Translations under genes and position numbers: made by a program
Source: Lacrimispora sphenoides JCM 1415
GTDB lineage: Bacteria > Bacillota > Clostridia > Lachnospirales > Lachnospiraceae
Assembly (NCBI RefSeq): GCF_900105615.1
Contig: NZ_LT630003.1
Span: forward strand, 3,794,501-3,858,500
Length of the DNA: 64,000 nt
Reading direction: 5' to 3'
Part shown: piece after piece, positions 55,383 through 63,543 of the stretch
Layout of the letters: the number at the start of each line of letters is the position of its first letter
How positions within the stretch are numbered: the stretch's first letter is position 1
The notes under the pieces: model-generated
What the model saw: only the letters and a program-made list of their open reading frames with translations
What the model was told of the DNA's origin: nothing
Database searches by the model: none

Positions 55383-55787
55383 TTATAAATCCACAGGTAT
55401 TTTCTTCTTAACTAGATCTGATATTTTCTGATTCTTTAACTCTTCCTCCATTTTATCCTCTGCTGAAAGCATTATTTTTTTTATAACACATTCAGACGGA
55501 GAATCTAAGCAGCAATCAAATAAAGTTGATTTACCTTCAATAGCATGTATAATGTCCAAGAATGAAATATCTTCCCAATTTTGACTAAGCGAATAACCCC
55601 CGTTGGCACCTGAAGAAGAATTAATCATACCTTCCTTAGCCAACTTAGTTAATATTTTAGACAGATACGTCGGAGAAACATGTTGTTTCTCTGCTAAATC
55701 CTGTACGCCAACAAACTTTTTAGATGAGTCCATTGCAAGAAAAAGCATCGTGTGAAGAGCATAATTTGTAGCTTTCGAAAATTTCAT
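55383..55787 (-). CDS. Rrf2-family transcriptional regulator
   Basis: This protein of 134 residues starts at MKFSKATNYALHTMLFLAMD (ATG 55787, with GGAGG 9 bases upstream); another in-frame ATG at 55805 overlaps that site. The winged helix is VQDLAEKQHVSPTYLSKILT, and GANGGYSLSQ is typical. Cysteines in FDCCLDSPSECVIKK match the three-Cys cluster-binding loop of Rrf2/IscR/NsrR sensors, so it may sense NO, redox or iron-sulfur status. It probably controls the DMT-transporter, nitroreductase and flavodoxin genes that follow. Confidence 0.88.
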   Translation of the reverse strand: MKFSKATNYALHTMLFLAMDSSKKFVGVQDLAEKQHVSPTYLSKILTKLAKEGMINSSSGANGGYSLSQNWEDISFLDIIHAIEGKSTLFDCCLDSPSECVIKKIMLSAEDKMEEELKNQKISDLVKKKIPVDL

Positions 55788-56076
55788 AACTTGAATCGCC
55801 TCCATTAAAGACTTAATATATCTATAATAGCTTTAAAGTATTGTTTTGTCAAATAGTTTTTTAATTTAGACTTAGCATCAAGTTAAATTAGATTTATTTA
55901 AGGGTTGAATTCTTTATTGTACAGGGCTCAGTCCTTTTAGCATTTAAGTGATCGGAACGAAAAGCACTTGACGGCGGAGTAAACCTCAATAAGCACCTAT
56001 CCAGTTATATAGGTATTGGATAGGTGTTTACTGATCCTTCTAACTTTTCCTTAGTTCGCCATAGTTACATCTTCAC
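55788..56076. other. Intergenic region with hairpin at the recombinase 3' end
   Basis: A 10-bp stem, cacctatcca/tggataggtg (about 55996-56021), lies 55 bases past the serine-recombinase stop and may be its terminator, although no T-tract follows on the minus strand. I see no gene. The left part is the promoter of the Rrf2 gene. Confidence 0.5.
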
Positions 56077-57555
56077 CTACTTCTTCCATACCAGTTTAAT
56101 ATAATCATTATATGTAACAACTGTCTCAATGTAGGAGAATGCTACTGCTCTCTTATCATCTTTGTTAAGTTCCGAAAATATGATCTTTTGCGGAGTTACT
56201 AACTCCTGGATCACCTTAGCCTTTTGATTCATTAGCTTATTCTTTTTTTCAGTAAGCTCTTCCAGTTCTTTATTGACGTATTCCATCGTCAATGCACTAA
56301 CCGTTTTTGTTTTAAGCACTTGCAGAAGATTGGATATGGCTTCATCAATCCTGATGAGTTCAAGTTCGATTTCATTTGTTCCATGAACTGCTTCGATTGG
56401 TGTCGGCTTACACCTATCAAAAAGAGCCTCCAGCTCTTTTTGTACAGATTGTTCAATATCTTCAATCCTCATTTCAAGAGCTATATTGCAATCCAAATAA
56501 TCTTTTCCCCTACACCGTAAGTGGCGGACTGTCTCACCATCTGACTTACGGTTATATCTTCTAACCATGACCGCACGCCCGCAATCTCCGCATCTTAATA
56601 ATCCAGTCAACCAGCTGGTACGTGGTCCATCATTAGGGACCACTTGCTGGTTAGTATCAAGCTTCTGCTGGCATTTTAACCATAATTCTGAATCTATAAA
56701 ACCAGGCCAGTTACCAATAGCGAATGTAGTCTCCTGTGGCTTTAAAGTATCCCTATTGGCAGCTCCTTGTTTACCAACCAACATTCCACCTTGTTTACCG
56801 TCAAATTCTTCTAATGGATTCAAAATGCTTACACCCAGCTTTTTAAAGTAGGTATAAACGGCATGGTCACATTTTACACTAACCGGATTCCGTAGTATAC
56901 GGGCAATGGCGGTGGAGGACCAGTTTTGACTGTTTGGTCCTGGACAATTCTTCTTGGTTAGCTTACGACGTATATCACCAAGGCTTGTTGTCGGATAGGC
57001 ATACATTTTCATGATTTCTTCCAGTATATTTATAGTATCGTCCAGCTTCAAAGAGGATACATTTTTATTTTCCTTTACAATTATGGCGTTGCTATACCCA
57101 TATGGGGCCGGACCGCCAGGCCAACGGCCTAATTCAATTCTTTCATAGTAATTATCGCACACTCTTTTTGATATCTGTTCTCTCTCCAACTGTGCAAAGA
57201 TTGCCATAATAAAAATCATTGCTTTTCCAATAGGGGTTGAAGTGTCAAAATTCTCCGTAACAGAAACGAATTCTACTCCATACTTGCACATATAGTCCCA
57301 GATATTTGCAAAATCCAGGAGCGACCTGGTAAAGCGATCCAGCTTATAAACCAATACTCTGCTTACAAGGCCCTTTTTTATGTCACTTAAAAGTCTCTTA
57401 AATTCAGGTCTGTGAATGACATCCTTTCCTGATATTCCTCTATCAATATATATTCCTGGTTCACCCACTGCAATGCTCCTGGCAAAATTCAATTGCGTTT
57501 CGATGGATAAACTATCTTTCTTGTCAATTGACTGTCTGGCATAAATAGCATCCAT
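56077..57555 (-). CDS. Large serine recombinase
   Basis: This 492-residue recombinase has an N-terminal resolvase domain with catalytic Ser9 in YARQSIDKKDSLS, SGKDVIHRPEFKRLLSDIKKG and the arginine motif VYKLDRFTRSLLDF. A recombinase domain (about 160-260) follows, then a zinc ribbon (LLRCGDCGRAV...RCRGKDYLDC) and a C-terminal coiled coil (about 390-450). Such enzymes integrate and excise phages or transposons at short att sites. It lies at the right end of the A+T-rich island and may be its integrase. Confidence 0.94.
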   Translation of the reverse strand: MDAIYARQSIDKKDSLSIETQLNFARSIAVGEPGIYIDRGISGKDVIHRPEFKRLLSDIKKGLVSRVLVYKLDRFTRSLLDFANIWDYMCKYGVEFVSVTENFDTSTPIGKAMIFIMAIFAQLEREQISKRVCDNYYERIELGRWPGGPAPYGYSNAIIVKENKNVSSLKLDDTINILEEIMKMYAYPTTSLGDIRRKLTKKNCPGPNSQNWSSTAIARILRNPVSVKCDHAVYTYFKKLGVSILNPLEEFDGKQGGMLVGKQGAANRDTLKPQETTFAIGNWPGFIDSELWLKCQQKLDTNQQVVPNDGPRTSWLTGLLRCGDCGRAVMVRRYNRKSDGETVRHLRCRGKDYLDCNIALEMRIEDIEQSVQKELEALFDRCKPTPIEAVHGTNEIELELIRIDEAISNLLQVLKTKTVSALTMEYVNKELEELTEKKNKLMNQKAKVIQELVTPQKIIFSELNKDDKRAVAFSYIETVVTYNDYIKLVWKK

Positions 57556-57565
57556 ATATTTTCAA

Positions 57566-57757
57566 TTAATTCCCTTCCTTCTTAGAATTAATGACCTGCC
57601 CATTGTCAGAAATAGAGCTGTCTTTTTTATCCCCCCTCTCTTTATTATAGAAAATTAATTGAAGCTCTGTATATGTATCTTGTACGCTTTTCTCTCTTTC
57701 AAGGGCATCTTTATAGTCTGGATACACATTTACTACTCTCATAAAATACACTTTCAT
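57566..57757 (-). CDS. Small protein preceding the serine recombinase
   Basis: About 63 residues starting MKVYFMRVVNVYPDYKDALE, with an amphipathic helix and a polar tail. It ends 10 bases before the recombinase start, so the two are probably co-transcribed. I do not recognise it. It could be a helper (directionality-type) protein or a short relic. A GTG at 57769 is an alternative start; no strong ribosome binding site is seen. Confidence 0.5.
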   Translation of the reverse strand: MKVYFMRVVNVYPDYKDALEREKSVQDTYTELQLIFYNKERGDKKDSSISDNGQVINSKKEGN

Positions 57758-57892
57758 ACCATTAGGCACTTTATTTTGTTTAAATATATGATTTGAATTA
57801 ATATTTAATCTGCCAGGACAAGCCGTATCTCAGCATTTCTGCAATTTTATATAAAAAACCTACAATGCGGTTTTATTTTTAATTTCATGCTG

Positions 57893-57940
57893 ATACGAAG
57901 AAAGCGCGGTCCCATGTCCTGGAAACGCACTTTCTTCGTA
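57893..57940. terminator. Hairpin after the VWA gene
   Basis: tacgaagaaagcgcg and cgcactttcttcgta pair with one mismatch around an 18-base loop, 14 bases past the VWA stop. A good T-tract is lacking. Confidence 0.5.
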
Positions 57941-57954
57941 TTCTTCATATTCAC

Positions 57955-59901
57955 TTATCCAAAGCCCTTGAAAATAGTCTGCATATTCTTTTTTACAGCT
58001 TTTAGCAGTTCTTTAGGAAGCTTCTCCACTTGTTCTCCTAAAATTATGCCGTGAGGCTCCTTGTAGCCGTCATTCCATACAAAATTAAATGTTCTTTCGC
58101 TGGCTGTACTGTTCTTTCCGATTTGAAAAGCGTAAAGGGCAACATCTTTCGATAAAAGCTCTTGGACAGCATCCTTAGTCAGGCCGGGAAAACTGGAGGC
58201 TCCGTCAGTAATTTCAAAAACTATTTTTATATGCTTTCCCATTTTAAGCTGCCTTTCTTCTTCTGGAGTGATGCTTCCGGATATTTCTTTCAAGCAGCTT
58301 GCATCGTCTGTAGCGCCATCGGTGGAATTAAGCCTTACGATGGAACGGATAATATCCGCTGATTCTTTCTCTCCGGAGGTTGTTTCGTTAAATTCTTTCA
58401 TATGATAATATTGACTTCCGAAAAACCATGTTTCACTTAAGACTTCTATTTTCTGGTTTAATTGTTCAGCATTTCGTTTAAGATATCTGTTCAAATCATC
58501 AATTGACAGTAACGTTACAGCCAGCGCTTCTCTTGCAGATTCAATCTTTGCAGCATTCATGGAGCCTGAATTATCTATAATAAAAGAAATTTCGATTCGT
58601 TCCGGCAATTTATCTGCTTGGGTTTCCAACAAATATCTACTGAATACGGGAAGATTTTTATAATTTCCTTTTCTCTCCGCCTCTACAAAATCCGGATAGG
58701 CGGCAATAAAGCTGTTAACGTCCAGCTTGCCTTTTATTTGCCCGTCTTTTTTTACGCTGATTTCTTTTTTGGCATCTCCAATAAGTTTACTCCAGAATTG
58801 ACGCATCTGCTCTCTTTCTGACTTCATTTTATTTGAATAATACTGAAAAAGCTGCTGATCATTCTGGCTAATGCCGTAAGATGTTAAGTCGACCTTTCCA
58901 GTCATTATATTTTGAACTATTTCATTGTTTTTCTCCTGCTGGTCCAGCATCTCTTCAAGGATCTTTTTTACTTCTCCCTCAGTGGATTCCAATGTATCCC
59001 TTTTTTCTTCTTTTGATTGTTCAAAAGGGCTTTTTCTTTCACTTAACTGTTCCTGAGATGCACCATGGGATTTAAAAAAGTCCATTGCATCTATTTCTTC
59101 TTTCCATAATTGCTCAAATACAGGATAAATAAAAGAGCGAATCAGGGAATCTCTTTCTAAAACACCTTCTTCGCTGTTTATCTGCCTTACTAATTGAGAA
59201 TGAATGAAATCCAAAAAAGGCTGATTCAATATCCTTTTGCTGAATGGATCCTCACCCCATTCTTTCATCTCAGGCGTCGTTTTATAAATTTCCTTAAGGA
59301 TAAAACTATTGATAAATGCCCTGTGCTTTGGCATTTCATCAATAGCCTTCCTTTTATTGCCTGTCTGCTCCATATATGCAGCTATCTTTTTAAAATTAGC
59401 TTCATCTCTGTAAACTGGGCACATTTGCAGTACCCTTAAAAAGGAAGTCAGCTTATCCAGCCTGTACAAAGCATCAAGTATTTCCATTTTAACATATCCG
59501 GTTATAATATCCGGCTGATATGCGCGATCTCCTCCAAGGCCTTCTTTCTCAATGCGATGAAGGATATATCCGGTCATTCTGTCTTTTTCTTTTTTCCACG
59601 CTTTACCTCTGTAGAGATAGGCTTTCGTTTGTTTTTTCCAATCGGGATACATGGCAAGCTCATAATAAATATGCCATAGAATCTGATTTTCGTCTAAGTC
59701 CCTGTCCAAAAAAGCCGTAAGCGGAAGATATAATATGCCCTTGGACGGATTTAATAAAAATCTTTCAAGCTTTGGATCAGGCATATACATCAGGCTGGAA
59801 TCCCCTGTAAATGTAGCTAATGTACGCTGCTCTCTCTGCAAAAAGGATTCCACATGTTTTGTTGACTCTTCGATCAGCTTCTGTTCATCATAATTAGGCA
59901 A
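57955..59901 (-). CDS. VWA-domain protein of an AAA+/VWA system
   Basis: This 648-residue protein has a mostly helical N-terminal part (1-300), a charged linker (about 280-330) and a C-terminal von Willebrand A domain from about 436. The MIDAS residues are complete: DNSGS at 443-447, Thr527 in NSTDGATDD and Asp566 in FEITDGASSF. An HIYYE segment near residue 74, in LDENQILWHIYYELAMYP, sits where VWA proteins of the CobT-like group carry a degenerate zincin motif (weak). It is the last gene of a three-part operon with an AAA+ ATPase and a propeller-like protein, 13 bases after the latter. MoxR-type ATPases act with VWA partners in assembly, metal insertion or conflict. Confidence 0.85.
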   Translation of the reverse strand: MPNYDEQKLIEESTKHVESFLQREQRTLATFTGDSSLMYMPDPKLERFLLNPSKGILYLPLTAFLDRDLDENQILWHIYYELAMYPDWKKQTKAYLYRGKAWKKEKDRMTGYILHRIEKEGLGGDRAYQPDIITGYVKMEILDALYRLDKLTSFLRVLQMCPVYRDEANFKKIAAYMEQTGNKRKAIDEMPKHRAFINSFILKEIYKTTPEMKEWGEDPFSKRILNQPFLDFIHSQLVRQINSEEGVLERDSLIRSFIYPVFEQLWKEEIDAMDFFKSHGASQEQLSERKSPFEQSKEEKRDTLESTEGEVKKILEEMLDQQEKNNEIVQNIMTGKVDLTSYGISQNDQQLFQYYSNKMKSEREQMRQFWSKLIGDAKKEISVKKDGQIKGKLDVNSFIAAYPDFVEAERKGNYKNLPVFSRYLLETQADKLPERIEISFIIDNSGSMNAAKIESAREALAVTLLSIDDLNRYLKRNAEQLNQKIEVLSETWFFGSQYYHMKEFNETTSGEKESADIIRSIVRLNSTDGATDDASCLKEISGSITPEEERQLKMGKHIKIVFEITDGASSFPGLTKDAVQELLSKDVALYAFQIGKNSTASERTFNFVWNDGYKEPHGIILGEQVEKLPKELLKAVKKNMQTIFKGFG

Positions 59902-59914
59902 GCCCCTTCCCCTC

Positions 59915-60517
59915 CTACTGATATAACGGCAAATCCCACAAAGCTTCTGGGGTATCGATTCTGTTAATATTTAGTGTGCATAATTCGCCTTCTACCCCCA
60001 TCAGCAAATACTTTGATGGATAAAGCTTCAGCACATCGGTAAAAAAGGCCCCTTCCATAATTGAATCCTTATTGATATGCCATTTTCCGAAATTTTCTTC
60101 CAGCAAATATATAATTCCGTCTTCGCTTAATATTACGGCTGTTCCTTTTGAAGACTCTGCATCAAAAAGATTCCCTTTAAGAAAATCTCCTTCATCAAGA
60201 ATGTTTATATCCATCCCGTCAAGAGAAATGATATGAAGCTTACCATTATTCCCTATGGACAAAAGAGTATCCTTCTGCCCCTTTTCATTTTCGAGATTAT
60301 GGATTTTGCGTATTTCGCAATCTGGAATTTTAATTTTATTTACTATAGAAAGATTATTATAGTTCCGATTTATTAAATATATTTCTCCTGTTTTGGTGCC
60401 GACGGCAAAATCATCCGCTCCTGTTTTCTCCATTCCGATTATGTTTGAAATAGGAAGAGAAGCGTCTTTATGGAGTATCAGGCGGTATTCTTCTTTTTCT
60501 TTAACTACTTCCAGCAA
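59915..60517 (-). CDS. Beta-propeller-like protein, C-terminal half (split by TAG)
   Basis: This 200-residue stretch contains repeated four-strand blades, such as DDFAVGTKTGEIYLINRN, LLSIGNNGKLHIISLDG, AVILSEDGIIYLLEENFGK and YLLMGVEGELCTLNINR. It is in the same frame as the upstream ORF, from which it is separated only by TAG (60530-60532) and four sense codons. It may be made by reinitiation at TTG 60517, which has AGGAAGAG 5 bases upstream, or by readthrough, or it may be the dead end of a pseudogene. The function is probably a protein-interaction scaffold. Confidence 0.65.
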   Translation of the reverse strand: MLEVVKEKEEYRLILHKDASLPISNIIGMEKTGADDFAVGTKTGEIYLINRNYNNLSIVNKIKIPDCEIRKIHNLENEKGQKDTLLSIGNNGKLHIISLDGMDINILDEGDFLKGNLFDAESSKGTAVILSEDGIIYLLEENFGKWHINKDSIMEGAFFTDVLKLYPSKYLLMGVEGELCTLNINRIDTPEALWDLPLYQ

Positions 60518-60529
60518 AACCAGCTCTTC

Positions 60530-61150
60530 CTACTCTCTTTCCGCGGCTATCAAATTATCGCTTACGGACAGGCATTGGCCAAACCAGCTCATTCCTGTTT
60601 CTGTCTCTATCTTATTTATATGCATCTCCCCGACTCCATTGGGGATTTGTTTAAAATTGCTGCATGATAATAAATACCCGCCGCCTTTGCTTCCAAGAAG
60701 CAGAATTTCATTCTTATTAAGCCTGTGAAAGGCCGAGATTTTTTCTTTCATATCTTTAAAAGGCGGACTCCATTCCTCCTGAATCCTTTCCTTGCCGGAA
60801 GGTTCCGTTCTTTTGCTTATCTGAAAAAACCGCAATGCACAATCTGTGCTTCCGGTAATAAACATATCCTCGGAAAACCTTAAAACACTTTGTAAAAATC
60901 CTTCAAAGCCACAGGCTCCCAGCCTTGTTATAAATTCTGTTTTTATGGCGTCTTTTGAATTTCCTGTATATGCTCTGTAATGGGGAATCATCTCCGTAAG
61001 AAGCTTTTCCTCCTTAGCTGAAAGCGCTTCAAGACATTTTTCAAAATCATCTTCTAAAATGCCTGTTTCCCGAGTTTTATTTAGTTTTTGCCTTAGGTCT
61101 TTTACCTGCTTTTTAAATTCTTCCTCATCAACCGATAAATTCAGCTTCAT
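60530..61150 (-). CDS. Beta-propeller-like protein, N-terminal half (ends at in-frame TAG)
   Basis: About 206 residues starting MKLNLSVDEEEFKKQVKD at 61150, 1 base after the ATPase stop and with GGGAGG upstream; a start at 61180 inside the ATPase gene is less likely. Residues 1-90 are helical and charged. From about 95, blade-like repeats begin (MFITGSTDCALRFFQISKR, EILLLGSKGGGYLLSCS). It stops at TAG and the frame continues as the next ORF. The combined product would be about 410 residues. Confidence 0.7.
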   Translation of the reverse strand: MKLNLSVDEEEFKKQVKDLRQKLNKTRETGILEDDFEKCLEALSAKEEKLLTEMIPHYRAYTGNSKDAIKTEFITRLGACGFEGFLQSVLRFSEDMFITGSTDCALRFFQISKRTEPSGKERIQEEWSPPFKDMKEKISAFHRLNKNEILLLGSKGGGYLLSCSNFKQIPNGVGEMHINKIETETGMSWFGQCLSVSDNLIAAERE

Positions 61151-61151
61151 T

Positions 61152-63254
61152 TTAGCCTCCCTTATTCTCCAAATGCTCAAGGAGAGCTTTTGAATGTTCT
61201 AAATGGGATAATTTCTGATCCAGCAGCTGATATTTTTTTGCATCAATCTTAAGCGTATCTTCCAGGTCTGATTGAAAAATATTCTTTAATTCTTCCGGTA
61301 TATTTTTTCTTTGGGTACCCTTTCCAAAAAGCATATGAACTACATCCAAATGGCTCAAGGTCTGGGTTTTGGGGCGAACATAGCGATAAGGGCGGGTTCT
61401 GATTTCGTCGTAAGTGGTGGTTGATTCTCCTATGCCTTTGGTTTCAATCTTCCAGCCTTCCTCTGCCGGAAAAAAGCCAAAGCGCACCGCCTGAGAAAGA
61501 ATATAATTCTGATCGTCGGAATAAGTGATAGAGCTTATAAATCCGTCCCACAGGGCCTTGCTTAAATCCTTTTCTTCTCCTTGATTCCAATTGTCCAAAA
61601 CGTGCAGAATATTTCTTATGGACAATACGGATTCTCTAAGCTCCAGCTCCCCGCCGGAAAAATCCTTCTGCTCTTCATCCTTCCATTTGCCCATAAATAC
61701 ATTTTGGGTAACACGGCAAAGCTGAGAAAACCGAAACAGCTCTTCAAGGGTCCTTTTGGGATTGGGAATTTGAATAGTTCCGTTGGCATTCGAAAGTCTT
61801 GCAATAATAACCCTGAAAAGTTCATTTTTTTCCGGGTCTGCCTGTTCTTCCATAGAGCCTTTGGTATTCTGGGAAACGTAATTATATTCTATAGTTACAA
61901 ACCGGGATTTAAACGCAGGGTTAAGCTCGTTTGTACCTTCGTAATTAACCATCTGGGTAGACAGATTTCCTGTTCCTATAAATGCAAACCCCGGCTTAAT
62001 CAATACAGGGCCTACCCCTGTAATATAAGCCGTATGCCCTGCATGGTGCTGCAGTATATCGTTTAATCCAATGAGATTCTGCATTGCGATGGTGTTAATC
62101 TCATCAATAATTACAGGCCGGCCTTCTTTTACCGCGATTAATATTTCCTTCTCAATTTTCTTGATTTCCGTACCGAAGGCACTGTTACTTGCAACCAATA
62201 AATCGGAGAAGCTGTTCCATATCTGTATTTTAAGCTGAAGCTTTTCTTCTACCGTCATCTGCTGAAGCTTATCTTCGTTTTCATGCAGCCACTGATAAAA
62301 ATCTCCGATGATCATATCCAGATAATCATGATAGGATTTTTGAGAAAAGCTATGTTTAAGCGTCAGTGTCTTCTCCACAAACATATCTTCATAGGTCAGA
62401 TTGTGAGAACCGGATATAAAGAGCGGCTGTAAAGATTCTATCTCTTCTTGCGTTCCATTTGTCAATATTTCCTTATAATACTGCTTTCGCTGTGTATATA
62501 TCTCCTTGAATTTTTCAATAGCCTCTTTTTCCCCGGCCTTTGGATTGGCACTATACCATTTCTCCAATTGATCTTCTAGTTCTGCCTGAATTTTATTCTG
62601 TATTGAAAAGTCCATGGCGGCTTCCGCGGCAAGCTGGGTCTTTCCGCTTCCTAAATGCCCTACAATATAAACCGGCATTCCAAGGTTTAAAGAATCTATT
62701 ACCTTTTCCTTTGCTTCCATTACATAAGGAACCGTTACTAAGCGCTGCTGATGCTGGGTTTTTATATCACTCAGCAATTGACGGGTATGATAAAATTCCC
62801 ATGCTTCGGCTGAGCTGTCCAAAAGCTTTTCTATCTCTTTTTTTAAACGCTCTATACGGTCAACCCTGTATCTCGTAGCGGAATTACTTCTGTGATGGGA
62901 ATAATTATTGCTCTCATAGCTGATCCGCCTTTCCCATTTAAGAAAAAAAGTCTCGTACTCAATAAGAGTTTCAATTTCCTCTATTGTCAGACCCTGATTT
63001 GCTGTTTCCTTTTCAACATAGGCCCTGTATTTTTCAAAATATTCAATGTCTGTATTTTCATCTGTCACAGAGCTTTCGCTTTTTTCTTCAAATCTTCTAA
63101 AGGCCTTGAAAAAGCTTTCTTGCCCGTCTGTAACTTTATTGTGCTCATCCTCTAATAACTGTGAAGCTTCCTTTCGCAGCTGGTTTTCATACTGCTCCTG
63201 CATGGCTTCAATTGTGGGAATACAGCGCGGTTCAAAGTCGTGTTTGTCCTTCAT
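61152..63254 (-). CDS. AAA+ ATPase of a MoxR-VWA-like system
   Basis: This 700-residue protein has an N-terminal charged helical region (1-185), then an AAA+ core. Walker A is GHLGSGKT at 199-206, Walker B is RPVIIDEIN at 379-387, sensor 1 lies in FIGTGNLSTQ (425-434), and a conserved block NYEGTNELNPAFKSRFV (437-453) resembles the MoxR/dynein-type arginine-finger segment. The 170 residues between Walker A and B are unusually long and hold SGSHNLTYEDMFVEKTL, a substrate-loop-like insert. The C-terminal 250 residues are helical. It would remodel or load a target together with the VWA protein encoded two genes downstream. Confidence 0.88.
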   Translation of the reverse strand: MKDKHDFEPRCIPTIEAMQEQYENQLRKEASQLLEDEHNKVTDGQESFFKAFRRFEEKSESSVTDENTDIEYFEKYRAYVEKETANQGLTIEEIETLIEYETFFLKWERRISYESNNYSHHRSNSATRYRVDRIERLKKEIEKLLDSSAEAWEFYHTRQLLSDIKTQHQQRLVTVPYVMEAKEKVIDSLNLGMPVYIVGHLGSGKTQLAAEAAMDFSIQNKIQAELEDQLEKWYSANPKAGEKEAIEKFKEIYTQRKQYYKEILTNGTQEEIESLQPLFISGSHNLTYEDMFVEKTLTLKHSFSQKSYHDYLDMIIGDFYQWLHENEDKLQQMTVEEKLQLKIQIWNSFSDLLVASNSAFGTEIKKIEKEILIAVKEGRPVIIDEINTIAMQNLIGLNDILQHHAGHTAYITGVGPVLIKPGFAFIGTGNLSTQMVNYEGTNELNPAFKSRFVTIEYNYVSQNTKGSMEEQADPEKNELFRVIIARLSNANGTIQIPNPKRTLEELFRFSQLCRVTQNVFMGKWKDEEQKDFSGGELELRESVLSIRNILHVLDNWNQGEEKDLSKALWDGFISSITYSDDQNYILSQAVRFGFFPAEEGWKIETKGIGESTTTYDEIRTRPYRYVRPKTQTLSHLDVVHMLFGKGTQRKNIPEELKNIFQSDLEDTLKIDAKKYQLLDQKLSHLEHSKALLEHLENKGG

Positions 63255-63300
63255 GGAAAATTCCCCTTTGCACGATATTAATAGTCAAATAAATTCAAAT

Positions 63301-63381
63301 AAGTAACAAAAGCCTGTTTTCCACAGTTTATCATCCCGGTTCCTTGGGAAAGGTCCGTTTTGATAAAGGCTTCTGTTACTT
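63301..63381 (-). ncRNA. Structured leader RNA candidate upstream of the AAA+/VWA operon
   Basis: On the minus strand the arms AAGTAACAGAAGCC (63381-63368) and GGCTTTTGTTACTT (63314-63301) pair over 14 bases with one G-U. On the plus strand the same position is an A-C mismatch, which favours a minus-strand RNA. Inside, TTTATCA pairs with TGATAAA around a C/G-rich core. The element ends 47 bases before the ATPase ATG. I cannot match it to a riboswitch family. A plus-strand terminator reading (TTTTATTTG follows) is possible. Confidence 0.5.
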
Positions 63382-63476
63382 TTATTTGTACAGTAAACGA
63401 AATTAAAAACCGTTATAGGACTTTAGAACCTTTCTTACACGGAATCTGTACATTTTTTAACTTGACTGGCTATAAA

Positions 63477-63511
63477 TTAAAATCCCGGCTTTAAAAAAAC
63501 CGGGATTTTAA
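63477..63511 (-). terminator. Terminator after the oleate hydratase gene
   Basis: ttaaaatcccgg and ccgggattttaa pair perfectly over 12 bases with an 11-base A-rich loop. The remainder of 63382-63476 is A+T-rich with no gene seen. Confidence 0.8.
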
Positions 63512-63543
63512 CCTTTTTATCTAATTTCACAGCTTTGGTTATT

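Noticed and set aside
57770..57954. 3' half of the peroxiredoxin at the right island end
   Set aside because: No P-V-C-T-T-E-like coding in any frame; simple insertion of the island into that gene is therefore not supported.
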